The translations under genes and the position numbers were made by a program. Positions 11,113 through 21,489 of a stretch of 26,199 bases of DNA are shown in pieces (the first letter of the stretch is position 1; every line of letters begins with the position of its first letter). The DNA comes from Cylindrodendrum hubeiense (lineage: Eukaryota; Ascomycota; Sordariomycetes; Hypocreales; Nectriaceae), in the NCBI GenBank assembly GCA_014621425.1, contig JAANBB010000506.1:1-26199 (forward strand). Direction: 5' to 3'. The notes under the pieces are model-generated. The model made no database searches and was not told the DNA's origin. It was given only the letters and a program-made list of their open reading frames with translations.

Positions 11113-11145
11113 TATCACGTGATAAGCGTAGTTGTTGGGCACGTG
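11113..11145. promoter_or_regulatory. Two CACGTG boxes upstream of ADE8
   Basis: The first lies in a perfect 12-bp palindrome, TATCACGTGATA (11113-11124), which overlaps a GATAAG site (11121-11126). The second is GGGCACGTGACCC-like at about 11138-11149. They lie about 185-215 bp upstream of the ADE8 start. CACGTG is the binding core of fungal bHLH regulators such as Cbf1 and Pho4 types, and GATAAG of AreA-type nitrogen regulators. Binding here is inferred from sequence only. Confidence 0.45.
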
Positions 11146-11179
11146 ACCCAGTGAATACGGGGACGCGCACCGAGTTTGC

Positions 11180-11631
11180 TGCGTATTACACATAGGGAAA
11201 TTGATAATATTGAAGAGATTCAAATAGGCTCGTTGAATTAATAATAACAACAGGGTTACAACTGTTAATTTTACCTGCTTAAATTGGATTAATTAGGATG
11301 ATAACGTCTGGTCCTCAAGATTATACTACCTAACCCCCCCTCTTTTTATGAGAGATAAGTCAGTGTAATATTATAGTAAACGGGAATTCCCTTTTATATA
11401 AATAGCTCAATCGGTAAATCTAATATGATACCACTCAAGCTGACTTCTCTATAAATATATATATTAGCATACTGTATTGAGAGTCTTAAAGGTATATATA
11501 TTTATATCATAAAGGATTTAGAATCAACCTGTACGGAGACTGTACTTATTATATACGTATAAGTATATTTACTATTTTCGTTTTCTTTTTAACTTATCAG
11601 TATATAATAAAAACTTTAATCTTTGAATTTT
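11180..11631. other. A+T-rich island between ADE8 and TFC4
   Basis: The non-coding DNA becomes strongly A+T-rich again, with TATATA-type runs near 11455-11510, and this composition continues into the last roughly 90 bases of the TFC4 coding region. No open gene or inverted repeat is visible. It looks like a small repeat remnant or a patch of RIP-like mutation distinct from the main block. Confidence 0.55.
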
Positions 11632-14600
11632 TTATATATTTATTTTATTTTTTAATAAAATCAAAGCTTTGTTTTTATTCTTATTATTAAGTAATAATAA
11701 GAACTTATTGTACGAAATTATTACTTTCAAGTCAACATTTTTATCACCTTCGTCTCCTACCTCTGCTCTTAAGTAGTACTGCAACGCCAGGTAGTTAATC
11801 CCAAGCAACTGAAATAACCGACCGAGGTTGTAGTAAGCCTCACCCTGAGGAGGAGTGTCTAGCCCAGTCTGATAGTTACCGCCGAGTTCCGCATACTGCG
11901 ACAGGAATGACTGGCCTTGAAGGAGCAGGTACTGTCGATTTGTGGACTGTCGCTTCAGCCCATAGTGGACATAAGCCAGCCCCAGGCTCAAGTTAACCAT
12001 AGGGTTAGTCGCGTCTAAAGCCCGAGACCGAAGAAAGTATCCTGTTGCGAGTTTAGAGGTGTCCAAATGCAAAAAGGGTTCGTGGGTTTTCACATACCTA
12101 GAGCATATGTGTAGCTCGTAGAGGTGAAGAGGATGTGCCCATAAAGCATCAGCAAACAGGCATCGAGTGTTCGTCCAGTTGGAATGTTACTGGGATCACT
12201 CGTTCCTTCACCAGTCCTGTTTACTTCATGGGCGTCATCCATGGCTTTTATCTGGCGGAGAATGTACTTCTGGGCCGGGCCTGATGTGTACCATGAAACT
12301 GGAGACTGGCAGAGGCTCGACAACAATGCGAACATTCTGTACGAATCGGACATTGCCCCGTCTCTCATCAGTTGTCGAGCCGTGGCCACGCACTTCTCCT
12401 CATCGCTCATGTAGATGGCGCAGACTGGCATAGTGAGAAAGAGAAAATCGGACAGTGGATAGTAGGTCATACCTGTCCATGCAACATGAATAATGAAGCC
12501 GTGCTCTGGTGCTTGAAACGCAGTTGAATCCCGGGCCGCCTCGCAGACTTGATATGCTTCATCCCGACGATGGGCCATGGCTAACCCGATGGCATAATCC
12601 AGGAACAAGTCCAACCAGTTATCAAAGGAGATTCCTTGATGATTATCCAGTTCGGATGCCCCTTGTTCTGGACCGTCGGGTCCAGTATGAGGGGCAATCG
12701 CTATCCCAAAAAAGTTAGCTGAATCCATCACATAAAAGAAATCAATAATGCGAGGACTCACTTCGCGCTAGCCTCTCATACATTTGCGACAGCTCGGTCT
12801 TCGGCTGGCCAGGCTTAGGATCCTCCAGTGAGCTCTTTGATCCAAGGAAGTTCAAATACTTATCCCATGTGTAGAACTTCTTCAATGACCGAAAATCATC
12901 GACCAACTCTTTCGAGGATGCCATCCATTCGGAAACGAGATCATTTCGACCAGCCTTGATTTGTTGCCGTAGGTTTCGAACAATTTCATACTGCTGGGAC
13001 AACTTCACGGCGCGGGTTTGCTCGTCTTGCCGACGTTTATCTGGGCCTGCGAGTCGTTTGGGCCTGTACCGCCGAAGGAGAACTCTCTTGCCGGATGGGT
13101 GGTCTGCGCCTCGTGTGCTAATTCCCCTGCGACGCGGAACTCGATTCTCCGGTTGAGTAGAAGAGTAAGGGATAGACTGACCACCTAAAGTTTGGCCTTG
13201 GTCATGATTCTGATCGCGAGCCTCTCGTAGAGCCATCGCCTCAGCTGCTAGGATCAGAGCCTCCTCCTCTTCCCGAGCCTTTTCGTACATATTGGCAAGC
13301 TCGACGCGTGCATCAATGCTGTCCTCATCGGCATCAATCGCGGCAAGAAAGCATTCTTCGGCAGTGGCATGTTCCCCGTTGGCAAAATGGCACCGTCCTA
13401 ACTGCAATAACACCGTAGCATCAACATCTCCAGGGAGGTCCCGAAGAATCTCGTAATATTTGATGGCTTGCGAAGTTTGACCGCGATGAGCTAGTTCTTC
13501 AGCGACGTCGAAGGCAAGAAATGGGAAATCGGCAGCGAAGTCTCTTGTGTGTTCAGCCGACGGGTCAAACCACCACAGGTGTCTCTGTAGTAAAGGATGA
13601 GTATGTTGCCTTAGCAAGTCGCAGCGGGAGTGTGTGACTAACCATTGCCTCGAGATCATCTCCGACCCGAAATCTATATATGGCCAGTCGGGCTCGCAAG
13701 TCGTGTGGTAGTCCTTGGCCATAAAGACTAGAGTCGTAGGTTCCAGCACCAAACTCCGAAACAACTGCACGCCTCTCATCGTCTGCATCCCACTCACGGT
13801 CGTCTGTTTGCCAGTTGTCCCAGAAGCCCTCTACCCCACGGCCCAAGAACCAGCGGGACAGAGACTTCAACTGCCCAATCGCATCAAGGTAGCGGCCGGT
13901 GGATGCAAATAGTTCCACGTAGATCCCAACATCATGCCATGGAGCATTGCTCAAGTCACGGGCAACGATGACTCTCTCATGCTCGAAGAATCGCTCATAC
14001 GCTGCGACGGCGGCGGGGACAGCAGCCTCGGCGTGCTTGTTATCAACGCAAGCTTCGGCTAGTTTCCGAACAATTTCGAGGTCAAAAGGGCGATGCTTCA
14101 AAACGATCTTGTATTCGGCAATTGCGGCAGAAAGGTGGCCTTGTTTGTGGCATACCATGGCTTTACCAAGTCTGGCGTCGATATTGGTGTGATCGGCCCG
14201 TAATGCAGCCGAATAACACAGTCTAGCTGTGTGGAGGTGCTCGGCCTCATCGCTTTCCATCGTATCTAAGGCAAAGGACGCACATCGAATCCACCCGCCG
14301 ACATCCTTGGGGCGGAGATGCGCAGCGTATACCATGGCCGACAACGCCTTACTCAAGTCCCCCTGCTCTCGGAAGATGGAAGACAAAGTGGTCCAGGCTT
14401 GATGAGTTTCGGCGTTGATCCTGATAACCTCAAATACCAAGTCCAAAGCCAGGGGATAATCCCCGCCAAGAAAGGCCTGGTTCACCTTGGACAGGCGGGC
14501 TGTGATATCACCTCGAGGCTTGGCCGCCTTACGAGGTCCGCGAGTCCCCCGTCCACGGGGAGCACCGCGGGCCTCGCGCGATTGCCCAGTCTCATCGCGC

Positions 14601-14781
14601 TGCGAAGCTAGAAACTCTCGTACGGATTCATCGAACTTGGCAATGTCGCCCTCCAGCTCCTCCAAGTCGGAATCTGCGTCTGATGCCTCGCCATCGTGCC
14701 TGCTTCTGTCAATTCAGTTCACTTGGAGCGAGACCAGCACGATTACCTTTCAGCGACTTCGGCGCTTCTCAACGAATCCAT
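11632..14781 (-). CDS. TFC4: TFIIIC subunit, TPR protein (Tfc4/Sfc4 family)
   Basis: This is the TPR scaffold of TFIIIC, which binds internal promoters of tRNA genes and recruits TFIIIB. The model has six exons: 14781-14747, 14699-13643, 13584-12762, 12718-12473, 12424-12098, 12041-11632. Introns are 43-58 bp, all phases agree, and the product is 965 aa. The N-terminus is acidic, followed by an RG-rich basic segment (about residues 60-75). A TPR array spans about 78-230, a second TPR block about 380-490, a basic linker follows, and TPR-like helices continue to the C-terminus. The 48-bp fourth intron is a multiple of three, so retention would not shift frame; removing it restores the conserved AWTVCA-like join. 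The last 30 or so residues are encoded by A+T-rich DNA and are unusually rich in Asn, Lys, Ile and Leu, although they stay in register with the family C-terminus. It is probably functional. Confidence 0.92.
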
Positions 14782-15206
14782 AGGGAAGAATGCGTCACCA
14801 TGTGGGTGTGGGCATCGACATAGAGAGGGCTTGAACGGGGGTGGGTGACTGCACGTAAAAGTGGGAGGCTCGGTAACTGGGGCATGTACACCTTGAGATC
14901 ATTAAGTATTTAAGGCATCCAGTTAGTTGGGTGGGCACGTGCGCGACCATGCCGGCGCTGCCATTCAAGTCCACATGTTAAATTTTTCTTCACCCCTTCC
15001 CAAGCATCATGTTCAGTTGTTTATAATTAATGGAATCCAATAAAAAGCGCGCGCAGGTTGTGCACTGACTCAACGTAGTACCGCAGTTCACCTATATAGC
15101 TACGAAATCCGCAATGCCACCCGCTATCTTAAGGAGTGTGGCGAAGGATGACCCCTAGTGCTCTGATCCGGTCCTCGAACCTCTCTACAGGCTGAAGCGA
15201 GTAATT
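14782..15206. promoter_or_regulatory. TFC4 upstream region with one CACGTG box
   Basis: These 425 bp separate the TFC4 start from the VTS1 stop and must hold the TFC4 promoter and VTS1 3' end. A CACGTG core lies at 14936-14941, about 155 bp upstream of the TFC4 ATG, in GGGCACGTGCGCG context. A CG-alternating run (AAGCGCGCGCAGG) lies near 15045. No TATA box is clear, and no other gene is visible. Confidence 0.4.
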
Positions 15207-17175
15207 CTAAGCTAGTTTACCGTCGGCTTTGGCATCTGTAGGGAATGTAAGCTTCATGACACGTCTGAAGGGAGGCAACACCTACCTTTAACCTGTTCAA
15301 AGACCTTGAGCATTTTCCTACGCGCTCCCAGGGCGTTCACGCCGCGGTCCTCAAGCGCTTTATCATCCAGCTCGACCAGTTCTGTCCACTTCATATCCTT
15401 CAAATTGTCAGTGTACTTGTGAAGTCGAAGACTGCGGAGCCAGCTGGGAATGTCCTGTAGGAGCGTCGGGTCGGTTGGGTCCTCTGGAGGCTTCGAGCTG
15501 CCCCTTCGCCCCCGAGGCGACCGGCCACGCACCATATCCGAATGGTCTGACAAGTAGCCTTCGTGCCCACCCATCCCCAGTTGGCTTAGGTTCACAGAGG
15601 GAAGGCCACCCCCCATCAGTGGCGAGGTCCCGTCATAAGCACTTAGGAACCCATTGTTTTGAGGCGACGCGAATGGGGCCATGTGGGCAATCCCGGGTTG
15701 CATGGCGAGTCCTGGAGAACTAGGTCGCGAGCGCTGGCCACCGAGGCCTAAGCTTTGCTGGGCCTGGATTGCCATGAGCTGTTCGCGACTAAGGACCTGC
15801 CCATGCTCATTGATCATTACCACATTGGTACCAGGAAGATTAATTCCCTGAGGCCCAGGAGACAGTGGTGGCTGCCCATTTCCTGAGGCATCATTGGACC
15901 TTGCCCGACGGTACTTCCGAACATCATCTAAGGCGAATCGATTGTTCACGGTCGAGAGCGCTGCGAGCTTCATGGCGGTGGCATTGGCAACCATATCGGC
16001 TTGACTGCCACCAGGATTGGCGGTATTGAAACTAGAGGCCATGGGGGTGTTCACCATGGACGCCCAGTTCCCGCTGCCAGCATTGTAGGGAGAAAGAAGA
16101 GGTAGGTCCGCTGGATTGTTGTCTGGGGCATTGAGAGTTGTGCTCTGGATAGCGGAGTTGTTAGACAACTGGGGGCGGGGAGACCGGAGTCCGCTTGCTG
16201 GGACGGGCTGCACAAACTGGCCCATCGGGGGCTGTGCATTGGTTCCTTTTGTGCCAGACTGGTCTCCTGAGCCGCTGGCCCAAGGTGAAGAAGGGTTGGC
16301 GGATCCAGCATCGCGAGAGTCTTGCGGAGCGGTGAGAGCAGTGCCAGACATGGAAGTACGTGGGTCCATAGCGATACTGTTGCGATTCGACGAGGGCGGA
16401 TTACCCGTCTGCTGAGTGAACTTTGCTTTCTCAGTAGCAATGGCAGCAGCGGCATCTGGGAACATGGCGTTTATGGTGGATGGATCAAGGCCTGAATGAC
16501 GCTTCGATGAGGATATAGCAGAGTTCCTGGACATTGAGTTTCGAGCAGAGTCTACATTGAGCTTGTTCATCGCATCGCTGAGGCGGTTAGACATCGGATC
16601 TATCGAAATGTTAGGTCACTGTACCGACTCCTGCTTTCATAAGTGCACAACATACCTTTATCGAAGCTGGCAGGAGACAAAACGCCTGACATGGGGTGAT
16701 TCTTGCCCATCTGCTGGAGCACCTGGATGAAGAAGCGAATCTGGACCTGGGTTGTCTGCTGCAGAAGAGCATATAAGGCAGCAGTGCGCTCGGCTTCACT
16801 CAGGACCCGGAACCATTGCTCAATAGCACTGAGTTCATCCTTGAAATCCTGATCCAGAGTCGCGGCTGCCATTTCTTCAAGTGTCGTTTCGTATTGGTCA
16901 ATGTCGGCAATCCACTGCTGGGCGATCTTGTCCTGAGAGTCTGCCTCTGAACCGCCGGGGCCTAGGTTCTGTTGCGTCTGGCCATAGAAATCCGACGAAG
17001 GCCGGATGCGGCTCGACGGCGAAGGTCCTGAAAGAGCAGCCATGTCGGCAGAGGCACGAAGAGAATGGCCAGACCCGATAACCCTGGAAGAAGGAGGTCG
17101 CAAGGACGACGTCGTGTTGGCTTCCGGCGTGCTATTGCGGTTTCCAATGACGTGGTTTCCAGACATGTTGAGCAT
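15207..17175 (-). CDS. VTS1: SAM-domain RNA-binding protein Vts1 (Smaug family)
   Basis: Vts1/Smaug proteins bind hairpins with a CNGG-type loop through a SAM domain and promote deadenylation and decay of the bound mRNA in the cytoplasm. Exons are 17175-16656, 16599-15286 and 15235-15207; introns are 56 and 50 bp; the product is 620 aa. A conserved helical N-terminal domain lies at about residues 85-161 ([11 protein letters not shown] onward). A long low-complexity Ser/Pro/Asn/Gln-rich middle follows. The SAM domain is at about 556-611, with the RNA-contacting [14 protein letters not shown] segment. The last intron is essential: skipping it replaces the true end, [10 protein letters not shown] prefer the start at 17175 (MLNMSGN). 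The next ATG (17166, MSGN) is equally plausible, while an in-frame ATG at 17253 would add 26 residues of leader-like sequence. Confidence 0.93.
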
Positions 17176-18549
17176 TATGAGGGGGTGGTGGATTCGGTGG
17201 GTAAAAAATGATTCGAAGATGGAGGTTGTGGGAGATGTTGATGTTGCACGCAAGCGCGGCTAGGACGGTGACAACGTAGGAAGGATGGTACAAGAATCTT
17301 CTCTCGACTCCTGCAGTGACCGGCTGACCTCAAAGGAGTTTGGACAAGAAGCAGGGGAGGAAAACTATGGCATCTTCCGCCTAGCGAAGAATGATGGCAC
17401 TGGGAACGGGTTAGCAGAGAGCTCGACGGAGGGCCACCTGTTGGAAAGCCTCAACTGGTACGACTTAGAACAGGTGGCCGGCAAGGGCAGGGGAGGAACT
17501 GGGAGCCCGTACCGCGCGAAAAGATATAGTATGGCAATGAAGGGACGATGTCTGCTTCCAGGCAGGCCACAGATTTTTTCGATTAGATCCCGCCGCTGCA
17601 ACTGCGGACCAACGTCCTCTAGCAATACTCTGAGTCGTGGGTAGAGGGAGGTTTGAGCAGCAGAGGCTGTTGGCGCTCTTGTCCAACCCAAAGGCTACAG
17701 CCCCTGTGCTTACCTAAGACAGCTACCCACGAAGCCCGATTTATGCCCCGCCAAAATAATATCCTGATGCCTGAGGCAGAACTGCCGTCAACTGCTCCCC
17801 TGCGCTGTGTTTGGTGGGGATGGTTTGGGAATCCGGTGACTGTCAATTGTTCCGCGACTAATTAAGTTACCACCTGCCCTGGATACCTTGGGTAGGTGCT
17901 TACGGTGCAAGGTATTTGACGCTCTAGTACTTGTTCGGTCCCTAGGTAGACAAGGATGATTGAAGATTGCAGAAAAGGAGGCGCGAGTCTCGCTCAGGAT
18001 GCGCATAACTGGACATCCGCTAGTTTAGGAAAGCACCCTGCGTATTAGGAAGGGACCATGACCCAGGCCACGTCGACCCGGTCGCTAAGGACTGACCCGA
18101 ATAACGATCCGTGTTTGAGGTTGGAAATGACCCGACGGCATATATTTTCCGTCTCCCGTTGTTCATCATCGGCTGGGCCATTGAACCTGGCACTGGGTCG
18201 TTTGGATAAGCTGGTTGTCATTGCATGGCTATTGGATCTTGCCGTCGTCATTCATTTACTTGTCTGGGGCCAAAAAAGATCACAGGGCGTCACTGCTTTT
18301 CATGTCGGTGGAAGAGCGGGTTTGGGAGTAGCAGCTTTTTTGTTCCTCGAGCCTCGAAGTATGCGCAACATGTCGACTCGGAACCGTCACAATGCTGATG
18401 CACCAGCGCGGTTTTGAACAACCACCCTCTTCAGTAGGCGAATCGCATGGCATTTCTGTCGTCTATTCTGCGGGCTCTACTGTGTTGGTCCTTTGGACAG
18501 GCAGAAAGCTTGCTCCAGTTTTCATCCCTTGCCTTTCCCACCAGACACC
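17176..18549. other. VTS1 upstream region and RPL29 3' flank, no gene seen
   Basis: About 1.4 kb lies between the VTS1 start and the RPL29 stop. Stop-free stretches exist on both strands but have no recognisable protein, no consistent splice structure and no codon pattern. The part next to VTS1 is pyrimidine-rich on the minus strand, as is common in fungal leaders. An 8-bp inverted repeat (ATACCTTG with CAAGGTAT) lies at about 17882-17920. A long promoter plus 5' leader for VTS1 is the simplest reading. Confidence 0.5.
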
Positions 18550-18930
18550 TCAAGCGGACTCACGCTTGCCCTCCTTGAGCTCCTTCTGTTCAGTTTGTTA
18601 GCGATTTGTATCCAACATGTCGAAGTCTGTCCTCGATCGGGGAGGGGGGCGTACCAGGGCCTTCATGTTGCCGTGGAGAGCATGTCGGTGGTTGCGTCGG
18701 AACTTGGGGTCGGTGCCGTTCAGCGAAGGGTATCGAGAAGTCTTAGGCTTCTTGATGCTGCAAAAACAGTAAGAATCCGAGGTTTTAGGAAGCTGTCGTG
18801 AATCGAACATACCCGTTTCGGTGCGCCTTGGCGGACTGGTTGTGCTGAGAGGAGTTTTTTGACTCTGAAGAACGTCAGTAACGCATTTATCGGGTGCAAA
18901 CGCTTGGGCGAATGGTCACATACTCGCCAT
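18550..18930 (-). CDS. RPL29: 60S ribosomal protein eL29
   Basis: This small basic protein belongs to the cytosolic large ribosomal subunit. The gene is split into four short exons and so shows no long ORF: 18930-18924 (7 coding bases), 18864-18813, 18757-18655 and 18585-18550. Introns are 59, 55 and 69 bp with GTATG or GTACG donors and CAG acceptors. Every junction is in phase and gives 65 aa with a natural stop. The product starts MAKSKNSSQHNQ, then AHRNGIKKPK, then GTDPKFRRNHRHALHG, which are the hallmark segments of eL29, and ends with a Lys/Glu-rich tail. Length equals the family norm. The very short first exon, interrupted in the third codon, resembles the arrangement in many fungal ribosomal protein genes. 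Expression is expected to be strong and growth-regulated. It lies between VTS1 and PMP47 on the same strand. Confidence 0.97.
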
Positions 18931-19470
18931 TGCTGCTGTTGAATTCGAGGTGTCGACGGAGAAGGATCACGAAGTTGCAGAGATGATGCCAAAATTGTGT
19001 GCGAACTCTCGACCACAAGCCCTAGCCGATTAAAGGAGTGGGGCAGTGCTGACATAACCATGCGGGTTTCCCTGGTGGTGCCCTAGGCGCCAACTGTAGT
19101 ATCAGGAAGGTGTGGCGTTGAGGTCCACTAGCCACACTTTCTGATTCATGCACGCCTTGGAGACATGTCTGGCCATCCATCATTCATTCGGATCTCCAGA
19201 TCTTTGGCGGCCGAATGCAGCATAGTCGGGTAAAAGGCTCACCACTAGCTTTGCAGCAAGTGAGATACGATACGAGGATTCAGAAGACGTGATTGTTTAT
19301 TCACTGAATCTATGTGCGCAAAGGCAGAACCTTTGAAGTAGGTTTGGGCATGCTACAAGCACTCGTTCGATATCCGTCATTTATTCTGTTTGAAACCAAG
19401 CAAGTGCAAAAGGCTTCCATATCCTTCTAGAACAAATCCCCTAAACACCAGTACAGTCCCATAAAGGTAT
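18931..19470. promoter_or_regulatory. RPL29 upstream region and PMP47 3' flank
   Basis: These 540 bp must contain the RPL29 promoter and the PMP47 3' untranslated region. The bases directly before the RPL29 ATG are C/T- and A-rich on the minus strand with a CAGCAGCA run, as in leaders of highly expressed fungal genes. I could not identify a definite ribosomal-protein promoter box, TATA box or other gene. Confidence 0.45.
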
Positions 19471-20670
19471 TCATCCCGACGTCGTGACGGGCTTGGCAGC
19501 AACGCTGTGTGCACTCTCAGCCGTCGCCGAAGCGGCGAGCTGGGCGGCCGAGCGAAGCTGCTGGAGGCGAACGGTTTTGAGATACCGTAAGAATAGGACG
19601 AAGAGGAGCTCAACCCTATTGGATGGTTAGTTAATACGTCAATAAGTCAATAGGGGACAGGGTTCGCCTACCTCTCTTTTGTCATCATCAGGATTCCCTG
19701 GACAAGGAGGCCTTTGAAGATCTGGGGAGCGATTCCCTTAAAGAGGCCCAGTAAGCCTTCGTGCTCAATAATGAACTTCATCACTTCAATAAAGCTCCCA
19801 AAGGGTTTGCCGTTCCTGACCGGCGGGGGTCTGGACTGTAGCCCAACCTTGGCCACAATGAGCGGTTGAGTGGCAATGGTTGCCAGCGTCTTGGACATTG
19901 CGCCAAGAACTGTCACGAGATTAGAAGGTTGAGGGAGACGTATCCATTTCTGGCGCACTCACGAAATGCTTCCCACGGCTTCAGGCTGGCCTTTCCAGGA
20001 AAGAATACCTCCTTCAATCGCTCATACGCTCCGTACGTGATTGCTGGGTTGACAACAAGCACGAGACTGGCCTTCAGACCCCTCCACAAGCCGGAGACAC
20101 CATCCGGGCCGTCAACAACCTCACGTGCGGTCGCAAATATGCCCTTGCGCTCGCCCTTCTTGGCAGTTTGCTGGCGGGTTGTTACAACGGCGACGGGTAT
20201 TGTGCAGAGCTGAGCTACGGCGCCAGCGATGGCGCCCAAGGCCAGCTCTACGACGGTCGAGGGAGTCGCGTTTCCCTTGGATGACTTGATATAGAGCGTC
20301 CGGACAACGCTATACCAATAGAAATAAGCAAAGTTGGTGGACGCGACGCCAATTAAAGAACCGTTGATGCCTGCGTAGAGTCCCTGAACGCCGTCATCGG
20401 CCACGATTCGCGAGAGCGCATCCCATGTTGAGGTGTAATGAGGTTCGTCGTCGGCCGCAGGGGGGCCGTCGGCTGCATTGGGCCGGACCTGGACCTGCAG
20501 TCGCGTCTTGACGCTGCAAAGCAACAAAGTCAATGGGAGTTAATGAGTGCTAGTCCGGGACCGACTTACATGTCAAGAGGATAGACCAAGGCATTTGCGA
20601 GGACTGCACCTGTCGCTCCGGCTACGGCGCGGCCCCAGGGCGAAATGGTAGGCTTGGATTGCGCGGCCAT
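19471..20670 (-). CDS. PMP47: Peroxisomal adenine nucleotide carrier (Pmp47/Ant1 family)
   Basis: This mitochondrial-carrier-family protein sits in the peroxisomal membrane and exchanges cytosolic ATP for AMP, feeding fatty acid activation inside the organelle before beta-oxidation. Exons are 20670-20570, 20513-19963, 19909-19672 and 19615-19471; introns are 56, 53 and 56 bp; the product is 344 aa, normal for the family. Three carrier repeats are visible, with signature loops PLDIVKTR (residues 31-38), PVAVVTTR and PLIVAKVG. The second lacks the standard acidic residue, and the third also deviates, as is typical of the Pmp47/Ant1 branch as opposed to mitochondrial carriers. After the last membrane helix (MMTKERVELLFVLFLRYLK) comes an Ala-rich cytosolic-type tail. 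The ATG at 20670 opens a short N-terminus directly before helix 1. The gene is divergent from palB. Confidence 0.93.
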
Positions 20671-21489
20671 GGCTGCCAGTCGGTGATCTCAGTCGGTGGT
20701 CGGACGAGTTGACGAGAACACAGCAAGAGGGCGCGGTCGACAGCAACGAGGTACAGTTGGCTCTGGCTAGGTCTTGAAGCCAGACAAAAGTCCGGGCCCT
20801 GGCATCATCATATTGACATGGAACCAAGGTTCGACGGCCCGCTGCCGTGGGTCAACTGAACCTCGGCCCTGGACCGGTCTCGGCATATGGGAGGGGACGC
20901 CCCGCCTGTGACCGACCCGCTTTTCTGACCTCGGTTAGTGACTTAGAGAGGCGCACTGGTGAGCGTCTAGCTGGTTGGTTGCATGAGCCCAACAAACCCG
21001 GGGGATGGTGTGGTGGAAGGGAGTGATGCCATGAAGTACTCGGTAGGCGTTTAGCGGATCAATCCATGCGCCGGAGCGACGGCAACAAGCACCTGGAGGG
21101 AGGGATGTAGAATCGGCGCAAAGGGCGACTTGATTCGGGCCATGTCTTGTCCCTACCAACGCTCGGAGAACGTACATGCATGATATGCAAATAGCACATG
21201 AGTTGGAGGCCCAGCCGAGTGACATTGCATAATGCTGCCTTTGCCCATGCACTACCAGGGCATCTGTACTGCGCAATTAGGTCATGGGCCCACTGGAGGC
21301 TCTATAGCGCGGCAGGTCTACACGGATAGGCAGGTAATTAGTACGTAAGGTACGCGATAAAAGTGGTTAGTTAGGGTGGGGGGGAAGGGGTTATCTGATC
21401 TCCGAGCAAAACGCCCCACGGCGGGGATCTCAACCTCGAATGGACGCGCTGTGATGTGGGCATCTGGCGGCATGATTCAGTAAAGGGCC
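20671..21489. promoter_or_regulatory. Divergent PMP47-palB intergenic promoter region
   Basis: These 819 bp separate the starts of PMP47 (minus) and palB (plus), so both promoters lie here. On the PMP47 side are two CCTCGG hexamers (listed separately) and an almost palindromic GGGGACGCCCC at about 20893-20903. The palB-proximal part is GC-rich, with a G-run at about 21376-21390. Stop-free stretches on the minus strand (20935-21276, 21371-21649) are not protein-like. Confidence 0.55.
20861..20934 (+). promoter_or_regulatory. Paired CCTCGG motifs (FarA/FarB-type fatty-acid response)
   Basis: CCTCGG occurs at 20861-20866 and 20929-20934, about 190-265 bp upstream of the PMP47 ATG. In Aspergillus this hexamer is the core site of the Zn2Cys6 activators FarA and FarB, which induce beta-oxidation and peroxisomal genes on fatty acids. 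Position and target gene fit that regulon. A CCTCGG also occurs by chance inside an RPL29 intron, so the motif alone is weak evidence. Confidence 0.5.

Noticed and set aside
12425..12472. Reading the fourth TFC4 intron as coding
   Set aside because: It is in frame without stops, but it has GT and CAG ends, a typical size, and breaks a conserved helix; removing it gives the expected TFIIIC sequence.
17285..18417. Plus-strand proteins upstream of VTS1
   Set aside because: The 119-residue frames have no recognisable domain, no splice support and arginine/serine-rich composition typical of chance frames in GC-richer DNA.
18785..18800. tRNA T-arm-like GAATCGAAC on the plus strand
   Set aside because: The flanking bases do not pair into a T-stem and no acceptor or anticodon stem can be formed; it lies in an RPL29 intron.
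18720..19061. 113-residue minus-strand protein
   Set aside because: It reads through the introns and exons of RPL29 in a mixture of frames; the four-exon RPL29 model fits a known family perfectly.
19377..19613. Independent 78-residue protein on the minus strand
   Set aside because: It overlaps the last exon of PMP47 in another frame; the spliced PMP47 frame continues its conserved terminal helix and explains this DNA.
20790..20805. PacC-binding hexamer (GCCAGG, as CCTGGC) between PMP47 and palB
   Set aside because: A single hexamer in 819 bp is expected by chance, and there is no second copy to support it.
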